NCBI GenBank assembly: GCA_050250695.1
Contig: JBFWOE010000154.1
Span: 1 to 7,284, forward strand
Length of the DNA stretch: 7,284 nt
Source: Ga0077527 sp050250695
GTDB taxonomy: Bacteria; Pseudomonadota; Gammaproteobacteria; Burkholderiales; SG8-41
Direction: 5' to 3'
Shown: piece after piece, positions 1 through 7,242 of the stretch
Numbering within the stretch: position 1 is the first letter of the stretch
Layout of the letters: every line of letters starts with the position of its first letter
Translations under genes and position numbers: made by a program
Notes under the pieces: model-generated
What the model saw: the letters and a program-made list of their open reading frames with translations, nothing else
What the model was told of the DNA's origin: nothing
Database searches by the model: none

Positions 1-261
1 CAGCGAAATGCCGTCGATGCCGAGGTGGTAGTTAACGTTGAAGGACTCGATCCAGGGCCGGAAATGGACGAACTGGAAGCCGCCCTGCTGCAGGTTGAAG
101 CCGGTGTAGAGCGGGATGGTGACGGCAAAACCGATCAGCGCGCCGAGCAGCGCGATCACCCGCGCCGCGGGCGCATTGCGGTCGTCGCCGGTGAACAGCA
201 CCGCCACGCCGGCGATGATCGGCGCCCAGATGGCAAGGCTCAGTAAGGGTAATTCCTGCAT
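1..261 (-). CDS. nuoM: NADH-quinone oxidoreductase subunit M, N-terminal part (cut by window edge)
   Basis: NuoM is one of the three antiporter-like, proton-pumping membrane subunits of complex I and sits between NuoN and NuoL in the membrane arm. Only the first 87 codons are present; the gene runs off the left edge. The ATG at 261-259 begins MQELPLLSLAIW and leads into a hydrophobic first helix (about residues 6-23), a short polar loop (GDDRNAP), a second helix (about 33-52) and then a loop ending in HLGIDGISL, which matches the conserved LGxDGxSL motif of NuoM-type antiporter subunits. Its place directly after nuoL fits the standard nuo order. The catalytic Glu and Lys residues of the pump lie beyond the edge and cannot be checked. 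The 32-base spacer from nuoL is the longest in the window and holds no strong Shine-Dalgarno sequence, but no better start is visible. Confidence 0.95.
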   Translation of the reverse strand, partial: MQELPLLSLAIWAPIIAGVAVLFTGDDRNAPAARVIALLGALIGFAVTIPLYTGFNLQQGGFQFVHFRPWIESFNVNYHLGIDGISL

Positions 262-293
262 CTCAGTTGTTTTTCTTCAGTTTCAGCCGTGTT
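262..293 (-). other. nuoL-nuoM intergenic spacer
   Basis: This is the longest gap between genes in the window, at 32 bases. On the coding strand it reads A-rich, with a run of five A's about ten bases before the nuoM ATG. It contains only a weak purine stretch (GAAG, ending 13 bases before the start) and a GAG directly abutting the ATG. There is no GC-rich hairpin followed by a U-tract, so nothing supports a terminator, and no recognisable promoter pair. It is most simply a slightly longer junction inside one operon. Confidence 0.5.
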
Positions 294-2342
294 TTAGCCG
301 CTGTAGATCATCGTCAGCAGCAGCAATATGCCAACGATCATCGCAAAGGCGTAGTGATAGATGTAGCCTGACTGCACGTGGCGCACCACCGCGGCGACCC
401 AGCCGACCAGCCGCGCCGAGCCGTTGACCATCACGTTGTCGATCACCGCGACGTCGCCGCCCTTCCACAGCCCCGTGCCCAGCGCACGCGCGCCGCCGGC
501 GAAGAACCAGTCGTTGAAACGGTCGAAACCGTATTTCTCCATCAGGATCGTCACCAGCACGCCCCACTTGCGGCGCAGCACCGCGGGCAGGTCCGGACGC
601 ACGATGTAGATGAACCAGGCGGTTGCAGCGCCGCCCACCGCCAGCCAGAACGGCAGCGTGCCCAGCGCGTGGGTCATCATGCCGATGACGCCGTGGAATT
701 CCTTCGCCATCACCGCAAGCGCCGGATGTGCCGCATTGACGGTGATCGAACTGCCGAAATAGCTGCCGTAGACGAAGCTGCCGATGAACCAGCCGGCGCA
801 CACCGACGGAATGGCCAGCAGCACCAGCGGCACCCACACCACTGCCGGCGACTCGTGCGGCGCGTGGCCGTGGCCATGGTCGTCGTGGCCGTGATCATCA
901 TGGGCGTGGTCGTCATGACCGCCGGCAGCCCTGGCATCGGCATCCGCCGCCTTGGCATCCGGGTCATGCGGATCGGCGAAACGTTCCTTGCCGTGGAAGG
1001 CGTAGAACACCAGGCGGAAGGAATAAAAGCCGCCGACGAACACCCCGGCCACCGCCAGCGCGTACGCAAAACCGGCGCCTGGCACCGTCGCATGGTGGAT
1101 CGCTTCGACGATGGTCTCCTTGGAGAAGAAGCCGGCAAACGGCGGCAGGCCGGCGTTGGCCAGCGCGCCGATCAGCACCGTCATGTAGGTGATCGGCATG
1201 TACTTCGCGAGGCCGCCCATCTTGCGCATGTCCTGCTGGTGATGCATGGCGATGATCACCGAGCCGGCGCCGAGGAACAGCACCGCCTTGAAGAAGGCAT
1301 GGGTGAACAGGTGGAATATCGCCGCCGAATAGGCCGAGGCCCCCAGCGCCATGGTCATGTAGCCCAGCTGCGACAGCGTCGAGTAGGCCACCACGCGCTT
1401 GATGTCGTACTGCACTGTGGCGATCAGCGCCATGAAGAAGGCGGTGATGGCGCCGATGATCAGCACGAAGGACAGTGCGGTTTCCGACAGTTCGTAGAGC
1501 GGCGACATCCGCGCCACCATGAAAATGCCGGCAGTGACCATGGTAGCGGCGTGGATCAGCGCCGAAATCGGCGTCGGACCTTCCATCGAATCGGGCAGCC
1601 AGACGTGCAGCGGGAACTGCGCCGACTTGCCCATCGCGCCGATGAACAGCAGGATGCAGATCACCGTCAGCAACGACCACTGCACGCCGGGGAATATCTC
1701 GATGGTGTTGCCGGCGAGCCGTCCGGCGCCGGCGAACACCGCGGCGTAGTCGAGCGTGCCGAAGTACATCAGCACCAGCGCGATGCCGAGCAGGAAGCCG
1801 AAGTCACCGACGCGGTTGACCAGGAAGGCCTTGAGGTTGGCGTAGATCGCCGTCGGCCGGGTGTACCAGAAACCGATCAGCAGGTACGACACCAGGCCCA
1901 CCGCCTCCCAGCCGAAGAACAGCTGGATGAAGTTGTTGCTCATCACCAGCATCAGCATCGAGAAGGTGAACAGCGAGATGTAGCTGAAGAAACGCTGGTA
2001 ACCGGGGTCGTCGGCCATGTAACCGATGGTGTAGATGTGCACCATCAGCGACACGAAGGACACCACCATCATCATGGTCGCCGACAGCGGGTCGATCAGG
2101 AAGCCGATCTCGAAGCGGATGTTGCCCGACACCAGCCAGGTATAGACCGGTCCGTTGAACAGGTTGCCGCCCATCACGTCGCGGTAGACCAGGAACGAGG
2201 CGGCCAGGCACACCACCATGCCGAGGATGGTCACCACGTGCGCGGCGCGGCGGCCGATCAGCCAGCCGAACAGGCCGGCGATGATTGCGCCGGCGAGCGG
2301 CGCCAGCGGCACCAGCAGATAGAGTTTTTGCATCGCGGTCAT
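294..2342 (-). CDS. nuoL: NADH-quinone oxidoreductase subunit L (distal proton-pumping subunit)
   Basis: NuoL is the distal antiporter-like subunit of complex I; it moves protons across the membrane and carries the long lateral helix running beside NuoM and NuoN. The protein has 682 residues (E. coli about 613) and is strongly hydrophobic. The expected functional residues are present: Glu146 in FFGWEAVGL, Lys239 in GAMGKSAQFP, His264 in SALIHAATM, His348 and Lys352 in FTHAFFKAVLF, and Lys408 in FFSKET. These correspond to E. coli Glu144, Lys229, His254, His338/Lys342 and Lys399. Much of the extra length is a charged loop at about 451-497 with a His/Asp-rich core at 476-496. The chosen ATG has AAGGG 11 bases upstream, inside the end of nuoK. 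An in-frame ATG at codon 4 is a possible alternative start. The gap from nuoK is 7 bases. Confidence 0.98.
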   Translation of the reverse strand: MTAMQKLYLLVPLAPLAGAIIAGLFGWLIGRRAAHVVTILGMVVCLAASFLVYRDVMGGNLFNGPVYTWLVSGNIRFEIGFLIDPLSATMMMVVSFVSLMVHIYTIGYMADDPGYQRFFSYISLFTFSMLMLVMSNNFIQLFFGWEAVGLVSYLLIGFWYTRPTAIYANLKAFLVNRVGDFGFLLGIALVLMYFGTLDYAAVFAGAGRLAGNTIEIFPGVQWSLLTVICILLFIGAMGKSAQFPLHVWLPDSMEGPTPISALIHAATMVTAGIFMVARMSPLYELSETALSFVLIIGAITAFFMALIATVQYDIKRVVAYSTLSQLGYMTMALGASAYSAAIFHLFTHAFFKAVLFLGAGSVIIAMHHQQDMRKMGGLAKYMPITYMTVLIGALANAGLPPFAGFFSKETIVEAIHHATVPGAGFAYALAVAGVFVGGFYSFRLVFYAFHGKERFADPHDPDAKAADADARAAGGHDDHAHDDHGHDDHGHGHAPHESPAVVWVPLVLLAIPSVCAGWFIGSFVYGSYFGSSITVNAAHPALAVMAKEFHGVIGMMTHALGTLPFWLAVGGAATAWFIYIVRPDLPAVLRRKWGVLVTILMEKYGFDRFNDWFFAGGARALGTGLWKGGDVAVIDNVMVNGSARLVGWVAAVVRHVQSGYIYHYAFAMIVGILLLLTMIYSG
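873..917 (-). repeat. Three-copy 15-base in-frame tandem repeat (HDDHx) in nuoL
   Basis: Within nuoL three consecutive 15-base units encode HDDHA, HDDHG and HDDHG (residues 476-490), followed by HGHAPH. In total, residues 476-496 hold nine histidines in 21 positions. The copies differ mainly at synonymous positions: the first His is CAT, CAT, CAC; the Asp pair is GACGAC, GATGAT, GACGAC; the second His is CAC, CAC, CAT. So this is not a fresh slippage product, and the amino-acid pattern appears kept while the DNA drifted. A His-rich segment at this place is, as I recall, common in betaproteobacterial NuoL, though its function is not established. Confidence 0.85.
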
Positions 2343-2349
2343 GCGCGGT

Positions 2350-2655
2350 TCAGCCCTTCAGCCGGTCTAGGTCTTCGACGTCGATGGTGCGCAGGTTGCG
2401 GAACAGCACCACCAGGATCGCCAGGCCGATCGCCGATTCGGCGGCGGCCACGGTCAGGATGAAGAACACGAACACCTGCCCGGCGATGTCTCCGAGGAAA
2501 TGCGAAAAGGCGATGAAGTTCATGTTCACCGCCAGCAGCATCAGCTCGATCGCCATCAGCAGCACGATCACGTTCTTGCGATTGAGGAAAATGCCGATCA
2601 CCGAGATCGCGAACAGGATTGCGCCCAGCACCAGGTATTGGGAAAGGGAAATCAT
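2350..2655 (-). CDS. nuoK: NADH-quinone oxidoreductase subunit K
   Basis: NuoK is a small three-helix membrane subunit, homologous to mitochondrial ND4L and MrpC, that sits between NuoJ and NuoN and carries part of the central hydrophilic axis of complex I. At 101 residues it has the normal family length. The two buried glutamates known to matter for coupling are visible: Glu37 in LLMAIELMLLAVN (E. coli Glu36) and Glu73 in TVAAAESAIGLA (E. coli Glu72). Three hydrophobic helices lie at about 5-23, 29-50 and 60-86, followed by a short polar tail ending DLDRLKG. Its ATG overlaps the nuoJ TGA by four bases (ATGA), so translation is probably coupled to nuoJ. The nearest purine stretch (AAAGG) is 12 bases upstream, rather far for an independent ribosome site. 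Confidence 0.98.
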   Translation of the reverse strand: MISLSQYLVLGAILFAISVIGIFLNRKNVIVLLMAIELMLLAVNMNFIAFSHFLGDIAGQVFVFFILTVAAAESAIGLAILVVLFRNLRTIDVEDLDRLKG

Positions 2656-3266
2656 GACTGGCCGTCGCCTTTCTCCGCCGGCATCGACACCATGCGCACG
2701 CGATCCTGGCGGCGCACCAGCACCTGCTGCCCCGGATCGATGTACTTGCCGTGTTTGCGCCGGCGCAACGTCAGCGCAATCGCAGCGACGATCGCCACCA
2801 GCAGGATCACCGCCGCCAGTTCAAAGGGATAGACGTAGTCGGTGTAGAGCAGCCGGCCCAGCATCTTGGTGTTGCTGGTGCCCGCGGGCGAGGGATCGGG
2901 GCGGGGCGCCTCGTCGAGACCGAAATACGGCCCGGCCAGCACCAGAGCCATTTCAGCGACCAGAAGCAGCGCGACGATCGCGCCCACCGGCAGGTAACTC
3001 CAGAATCCCTCGCGCAGCCGCGCAAGGTTGATGTCGAGCATCATCACCACGAACAGGAACAGCACCATCACCGCGCCTACATAGACCAGCACCAGCGCGA
3101 TGCCGAGGAATTCGGCCTCCAGCTGTATCCACAGCCCGGCGGACGTGCAGAAGGCCAGCACCAGGAACAGCGCGGCATGCACCGGATTCCTCGCGGTAAT
3201 CACGCGCAGCGCGGCAAACACCAGTATCGCCGCGAAGAAATAGAAAATGAATTCCTGGAAAGTCAT
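2652..3266 (-). CDS. nuoJ: NADH-quinone oxidoreductase subunit J
   Basis: NuoJ (mitochondrial ND6) is a membrane subunit whose third helix contains the pi-bulge that rotates during turnover and links quinone chemistry to proton movement. The protein has 204 residues. The conserved third-helix region is clear at about 55-78: GIALVLVYVGAVMVLFLFVV, with Tyr62 and Gly64 in the expected positions, followed by MMLDIN. Further helices lie at about 3-21, 28-45, 92-113 and in the segment before the basic RRRKHGK. A polar, proline-rich loop (around DEAPRPDPSPAGTSN) separates helices 4 and 5, and the tail is charged. The start lies 9 bases after the nuoI stop, and the spacer is A-rich (ACAACAATA) with no clear Shine-Dalgarno sequence, so initiation is probably coupled to nuoI. 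The stop overlaps the nuoK start. Confidence 0.97.
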   Translation of the reverse strand: MTFQEFIFYFFAAILVFAALRVITARNPVHAALFLVLAFCTSAGLWIQLEAEFLGIALVLVYVGAVMVLFLFVVMMLDINLARLREGFWSYLPVGAIVALLLVAEMALVLAGPYFGLDEAPRPDPSPAGTSNTKMLGRLLYTDYVYPFELAAVILLVAIVAAIALTLRRRKHGKYIDPGQQVLVRRQDRVRMVSMPAEKGDGQS

Positions 3267-3275
3267 TATTGTTGT

Positions 3276-3767
3276 TTACCGGTAAGCCGCGTCGGCGGCA
3301 CGGTCCTTCGCGATCTGTTCCTCGTAGGCGTCGCCGATCGCCAGCAGCATCGGCTTGGTGTAGATCAGGTCGCCGCGTTTCTCGCCGTGGTATTCGAAAA
3401 TTCGGGTTTCCACGATCGAGTCCACCGGGCAGGATTCCTCGCAGAAGCCGCAGAAAATGCACTTGGTGAGGTCGATGTCGTAACGCGTGGTGCGGCGCGT
3501 GCCGTCGTCGCGCTGCTCGGACTCGATGGTGATCGCCAGCGCCGGGCACACCGCCTCGCACAGTTTGCAGGCGATGCAGCGTTCCTCGCCGTTGGGATAA
3601 CGGCGCAGCGCATGCAGGCCGCGGAAACGCGGGCTCTGCGGCGTTTTTTCCTCGGGGAACTGCACCGTGATCTTGCGCGCGAACAGGTAGCGGCCCGTCA
3701 GCGCCATGCCCTTCAGCAGTTCGAACAGCAGGAAGGTGCTGAAAAAGCGGTGTATGCGGGCGATCAT
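3276..3767 (-). CDS. nuoI: NADH-quinone oxidoreductase subunit I (8Fe ferredoxin-type)
   Basis: NuoI (mitochondrial TYKY/NDUFS8) carries two 4Fe-4S clusters, N6a and N6b, which pass electrons from NuoG to cluster N2 in NuoB next to the quinone site. Both binding motifs are intact: CxxCxxCxxxC at Cys64, 67, 70 and 74 (CIACKLCEAVCP) and again at Cys103, 106, 109 and 113 (CIFCGFCEESCP), each followed by the Pro typical of ferredoxin folds. The N-terminal amphipathic part (about 1-33) contacts the membrane domain. At 163 residues it is the short form usual in many alpha- and betaproteobacteria and close to the mature mitochondrial protein. The start is well supported: GGGGAG lies six bases before the ATG. 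It follows nuoH by 13 bases and precedes nuoJ by 9. Confidence 0.98.
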   Translation of the reverse strand: MIARIHRFFSTFLLFELLKGMALTGRYLFARKITVQFPEEKTPQSPRFRGLHALRRYPNGEERCIACKLCEAVCPALAITIESEQRDDGTRRTTRYDIDLTKCIFCGFCEESCPVDSIVETRIFEYHGEKRGDLIYTKPMLLAIGDAYEEQIAKDRAADAAYR

Positions 3768-3773
3768 GCGCGG

Positions 3774-3779
3774 CTCCCC
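3774..3779 (-). promoter_or_regulatory. Shine-Dalgarno sequence of nuoI
   Basis: On the coding strand this reads GGGGAG, six bases before the nuoI ATG and just after the nuoH stop. It is the best-placed strong ribosome binding site in the window and fixes the nuoI start. Confidence 0.8.
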
Positions 3780-3780
3780 A

Positions 3781-4863
3781 TCATTTCCACCAGATCCACA
3801 GCGGCGTCTGCATCCAGGCGCCGAGCACCACGATCCACACCAGCGTCACCGGGATGAACACCTTCCAGCCCAGGCGCATGATCTGGTCGTAGCGGTAACG
3901 CGGGAAGGTGGCGCGGAACCAGAGGAAGGACGACACCACGAAGAACGCCTTCAGCAGCAGCCAGCCGAAGTTCGGCGCGCCCAGCAGCCCCCACGACTCG
4001 GGGAACGGCGACAGCCAGCCGCCGAGGAAGAGGATCGCGGTCAGCATCGAGATCAGGATCATGTTGGCGTATTCGGCGAGGAAAAACACCGCGAAGGTCA
4101 TGCCCGAATATTCGACGTGGAAACCGGCGACGATTTCCGATTCGCCCTCGGCGACGTCGAAGGGCGCGCGGTTGGTTTCGGCGACGCCGGAGATCACGTA
4201 GGTCAGGAACAGCGGGAACAGCGGTATCCAGAACCAGTTGAGAAAACCCGCCCCGCCCTGCTGCGCCTTGACGATTTCGCCAAGGTTCAGGCTCTGCGCC
4301 GCCATCAGCACGCCGACCAGCGCGAAGCCCATGGCGATTTCATACGACACGATCTGGGCCGCCGAGCGCAGCGCGCCGAGGAAGGCGTATTTCGAATTCG
4401 AGGCCCAGCCGGCGATGATCACGCCGTAGACGCCGAGCGAGGTCATCGCCAGCAGGTAGAGCAGGCTGGCGTCGATGTTCGACAGCACCAGTTCCGGCGA
4501 AAACGGCACCACCGCCCACGCCGCCAGCGCCGGCATGATCGCCATGATGGGCGCCAGCACGAACAGGAAACGGTTGGCGCCGGTGGGCACGATGATTTCC
4601 TTGACCAGCAGCTTGAGGCCGTCGGCGATCGGCTGTGCCCAGCCGCCCAGCCAGGGTATGCCGAAGAAGGTGGTGCGGTTGGGGCCGATGCGGATCTGGA
4701 TGAAGCCGATCATCTTGCGTTCCCACAGCGTCAGGTAGGCCACGCACAGCATCAGCGGCACGACGATCACCAGGATTTTCACCAGCGTCCACACGACTGA
4801 CCAAACTGAGGGCCATAGCGGACCGAGCAGTTCCTGGGGATAGGCGAGCAGCGTATCGAGCAT
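3781..4863 (-). CDS. nuoH: NADH-quinone oxidoreductase subunit H (quinone-chamber membrane subunit)
   Basis: NuoH (mitochondrial ND1) anchors the peripheral arm to the membrane, forms most of the quinone entry chamber and begins the proton-transfer path. From the ATG at 4863 the protein has 360 residues, with about eight hydrophobic helices. Family signatures are present: LWERKMIGFIQIRIGPNR (about 46-63), GWAQPIADGLKLLVKE (74-89), and the acidic quinone-chamber loop with ETNRAPFDVAEGESEIVAGF (229-248) followed by HVEYSGMTFAVFFLAEYAN. The tail is WIWWK. The start is ambiguous: a GTG at 4866 immediately precedes the ATG, giving one extra residue and a four-base GTGA overlap with the nuoG stop, and AGAAGG lies 7 bases before the GTG or 10 before the ATG. 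Either way nuoH is coupled to nuoG. Confidence 0.97.
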   Translation of the reverse strand: MLDTLLAYPQELLGPLWPSVWSVVWTLVKILVIVVPLMLCVAYLTLWERKMIGFIQIRIGPNRTTFFGIPWLGGWAQPIADGLKLLVKEIIVPTGANRFLFVLAPIMAIMPALAAWAVVPFSPELVLSNIDASLLYLLAMTSLGVYGVIIAGWASNSKYAFLGALRSAAQIVSYEIAMGFALVGVLMAAQSLNLGEIVKAQQGGAGFLNWFWIPLFPLFLTYVISGVAETNRAPFDVAEGESEIVAGFHVEYSGMTFAVFFLAEYANMILISMLTAILFLGGWLSPFPESWGLLGAPNFGWLLLKAFFVVSSFLWFRATFPRYRYDQIMRLGWKVFIPVTLVWIVVLGAWMQTPLWIWWK

Positions 4864-7232
4864 CACGCGCTCGCCTTCTGCTGCTGCGCCACGCGCGCGA
4901 GCGTCAGCGGCGCCTGCGCCGCACCCAGCGCCGCGGTTTCAGCACGGGCCAGCGCGACACGCACGCAATCCGCGGGCAGGCGGTCATCGATGGCGTACGG
5001 CAGTTCCGCCGCACCGCCGTCCTGTTCGATGCGCAGGAAGTCGCCGTCGCGCAGACCCAGCCTGTCGGCCAGTGCGCGGTTCAGCGTCGCCACGGGCGGC
5101 TGCGCATCACGGGTCTTCTGCAGGCTGGGCGCGCGGCGCGCCAGCGCATCCGCGGCGTAGATCGGCACTTCGGCAATCCGGGAAAGACCCGTTGCAGCAG
5201 GGGCCAGCGAAGTGAGGTTGCATTTCAAGTTATTGTTTTTATTGAATATTTCAGCCTTGCCATGGAGCGCTTCGCGCTGCGCATCATCGGCGCCGTCATG
5301 TTCGAAACCAGCCAGTCCCAGCAGGTTGCCGAGCACGCGCAGCACTTTCCACGCCGGACGCGTCTCGCCCAGCGGCTGCACCACGCCATTGAAGGTCTGC
5401 ACCCGGCCTTCGGTATTGATGAACGTGCCCGCGGTTTCGGTAAATGGTGCGATCGGCAGCAGCACATGCGCGTATTCGGTCGCGCCGTGCTGGAACGGGC
5501 TCAGCGCCACCACCAGTTCGGCCTGTTTCATCGCCGTCATCGCGGCGCGCGGATTGGCCATGTCGAGTTCGGGTTCGGCGCCGAGCAGCAGGTAGGCCTT
5601 CAGCGGCGCCTCGATCATCTGCCTGGCGTTTTTGCCGGCAATCTTTCCGGTCGGCACACAGCCGGCGACATGTCCGCCGACACTGTTCGCCGCTTCGCCG
5701 AGGAAACCGAAGGGGCAGCCGAGGATTTCGCCCAGGGCCTGCGCCAGTGCATGCAGTTCCGTGGCGGCAGGATGATGCTGGGCGAAATTGCCGAGGAACA
5801 CACCGCGTTTTTCACCCGAGATCATGCTCGCCGCGATGCGTTTCGCGGCATCGTCGACGGTGATTGCGGCCACCGCGCCACGCACCGCTTCCGGCACCGC
5901 GGCATTCTTGAGTTCGGCGGCGGCCTTCACCACCTGCGCCAGCACCTGCGGCAGCAGTGCCGGGGCGACGATGGCCTTGTTGGCGACGCGCATCAGCAGG
6001 TCGTCATCTGCAGCATGGATCAGGTTGAGCTGCGCCTGTTTTTTCGTCGCCTGGCGCAGGCGGTGCGCCAGCAGCGGATGATCCTTGCGCAGCGTCGAAC
6101 CGACCACCAGCACGCGGTCGAGCTGCGCGAAGTCGGCGATGCTCATGCCCAGCCATGGAATGCCGGCGAGTTTGCCGTCGCTGCTGAAATCGCCCTGGCG
6201 CAGCCGGAAATCGACGTTGCCCGAGCCGAAACCGCGCAACAGTTTCTGCAGCAGGTGCAGCTCTTCCAGCGTCTGCTGCGGCGCCGCCAGCGCGCCGATC
6301 GCCGCCGCGCCATGCGCGGCCTTGATGCGCTGCAGTTCCTGCGCCACGAATTCCAGCGCCACCGGCCAGTCGGTTTCCTGCCAGACGCCGTCCTTCTTCA
6401 GCATCGGCTTCGCCAGGCGTTTTTCCGAATTCAGCGCTTCGTAGGAGAAGCGGTCCTTGTCCGACAGCCAGCACTCGTTGATGGCTTCGTTCTCGCGCGG
6501 CAATGCGCGCATCACCCGGTTCTGCTTCACCTGCAGAGTCAGGTTGGAGCCGAGGCCGCAGTGCGGGCTGACCGAGGGTTTGCGCGTCAGCTCCCAGGTG
6601 CGGGCGCTGTAACGGAAGGGTTTTGAGGTCAGCGCGCCCACCGGGCAGAGGTCGATGGCGTTGCCCGACAGCTCGGAATCGACGGTCTTGCCGACGAAAG
6701 TGATGATTTCCGAATGTTCGCCGCGGCCGATCATGCCCAGTTCCATGATGCCGGCGATTTCCTGGCCGAAACGCACGCAGCGCGTGCAGTGGATGCAGCG
6801 CGTCATGTCCGTCGAGATCAACGGACCCAGGTTCTTGTTGGCGACCACGCGTTTGTCTTCCTGGTAGCGCGAACCGCTGGCGCCGTAACCCACCGCGAGA
6901 TCCTGCAGCTGGCATTCGCCGCCCTGGTCGCAGATCGGACAGTCGAGCGGATGGTTGATCAGCAGGAACTCCATCACGCCCTTCTGGGCGTTGACCGCGC
7001 CGTCCGAATGCGTCCACACCTTCATGCCGTTGGTGACCGGCGTCGCGCAGGCCGGCAGCGGCTTGGGCGCCTTCTCCACCTGCACCAGGCACATGCGGCA
7101 GTTGGCGGCAATCGACAGCTTCTTGTGGTAGCAGAAGTGCGGCACGTAGGTGCCCGCCCGGTTGGCGGCATCCATGATCGTGCTGCCTTCGGGCACTTCC
7201 ATCAGCTTGCCGTCGAGTTCGATTTCGAGCAT
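4863..7232 (-). CDS. nuoG: NADH-quinone oxidoreductase subunit G (iron-sulfur subunit, 75 kDa-type)
   Basis: NuoG carries electrons along the peripheral arm of complex I from NuoF to NuoI. Its 789 residues start with a 2Fe-2S ferredoxin domain (N1b) with Cys34, 45, 48 and 62. Cluster N3 follows with the unusual histidine ligand: His94, Cys98, 101 and 107 (HPLDCPICDQGGEC). Cluster N4/N5 comes next with Cys146, 149, 152 and 196. Only two of the four cysteines of the extra N7 site remain (Cys225 and Cys254; the others align with Ser222 and Ser229), so N7 is probably absent, as in mitochondria. The rest resembles molybdopterin oxidoreductases without cofactor binding, including FTETAGTFINTEGRVQ, and ends in a beta-rich domain at about 714-770. 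At E. coli scale (about 908 aa) it is short. It starts 10 bases after nuoF with only a weak GGA upstream. Residues 661-672 are encoded by unusually AT-rich DNA. Confidence 0.98.
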   Translation of the reverse strand: MLEIELDGKLMEVPEGSTIMDAANRAGTYVPHFCYHKKLSIAANCRMCLVQVEKAPKPLPACATPVTNGMKVWTHSDGAVNAQKGVMEFLLINHPLDCPICDQGGECQLQDLAVGYGASGSRYQEDKRVVANKNLGPLISTDMTRCIHCTRCVRFGQEIAGIMELGMIGRGEHSEIITFVGKTVDSELSGNAIDLCPVGALTSKPFRYSARTWELTRKPSVSPHCGLGSNLTLQVKQNRVMRALPRENEAINECWLSDKDRFSYEALNSEKRLAKPMLKKDGVWQETDWPVALEFVAQELQRIKAAHGAAAIGALAAPQQTLEELHLLQKLLRGFGSGNVDFRLRQGDFSSDGKLAGIPWLGMSIADFAQLDRVLVVGSTLRKDHPLLAHRLRQATKKQAQLNLIHAADDDLLMRVANKAIVAPALLPQVLAQVVKAAAELKNAAVPEAVRGAVAAITVDDAAKRIAASMISGEKRGVFLGNFAQHHPAATELHALAQALGEILGCPFGFLGEAANSVGGHVAGCVPTGKIAGKNARQMIEAPLKAYLLLGAEPELDMANPRAAMTAMKQAELVVALSPFQHGATEYAHVLLPIAPFTETAGTFINTEGRVQTFNGVVQPLGETRPAWKVLRVLGNLLGLAGFEHDGADDAQREALHGKAEIFNKNNNLKCNLTSLAPAATGLSRIAEVPIYAADALARRAPSLQKTRDAQPPVATLNRALADRLGLRDGDFLRIEQDGGAAELPYAIDDRLPADCVRVALARAETAALGAAQAPLTLARVAQQQKASA

Positions 7233-7242
7233 GGCGGTCCGT

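Noticed and set aside
855..917. Repeated units in nuoL as a possible CRISPR or mobile-element remnant
   Set aside because: The 15-base units are contiguous, in frame and without spacers or terminal inverted repeats. They are a coding low-complexity repeat.
378..2462. A 694-codon open frame on the plus strand, opposite nuoL and part of nuoK
   Set aside because: Its product is a His/Arg/Gln/Asp-rich low-complexity string with no domain. Long antisense frames are expected opposite GC-rich genes with strong third-position bias, and nuoL on the other strand is unmistakable.
5225..5252. T-rich stretch on the plus strand as a possible rho-independent terminator
   Set aside because: No GC-rich stem-loop directly precedes the T-run, and it lies within the intact nuoG reading frame.
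5262..6626. A 454-codon open frame on the plus strand, opposite nuoG
   Set aside because: The translation is Arg/His/Gln-rich without recognisable motifs, and the opposite strand carries nuoG with intact iron-sulfur motifs. It is a codon-bias shadow.
6004..7092. A 362-codon minus-strand frame overlapping nuoG in another reading frame
   Set aside because: The translation is rich in Arg, Gly, Ala and Pro with no family signature. It shares the region encoding the cluster ligands of NuoG and has no plausible independent start.
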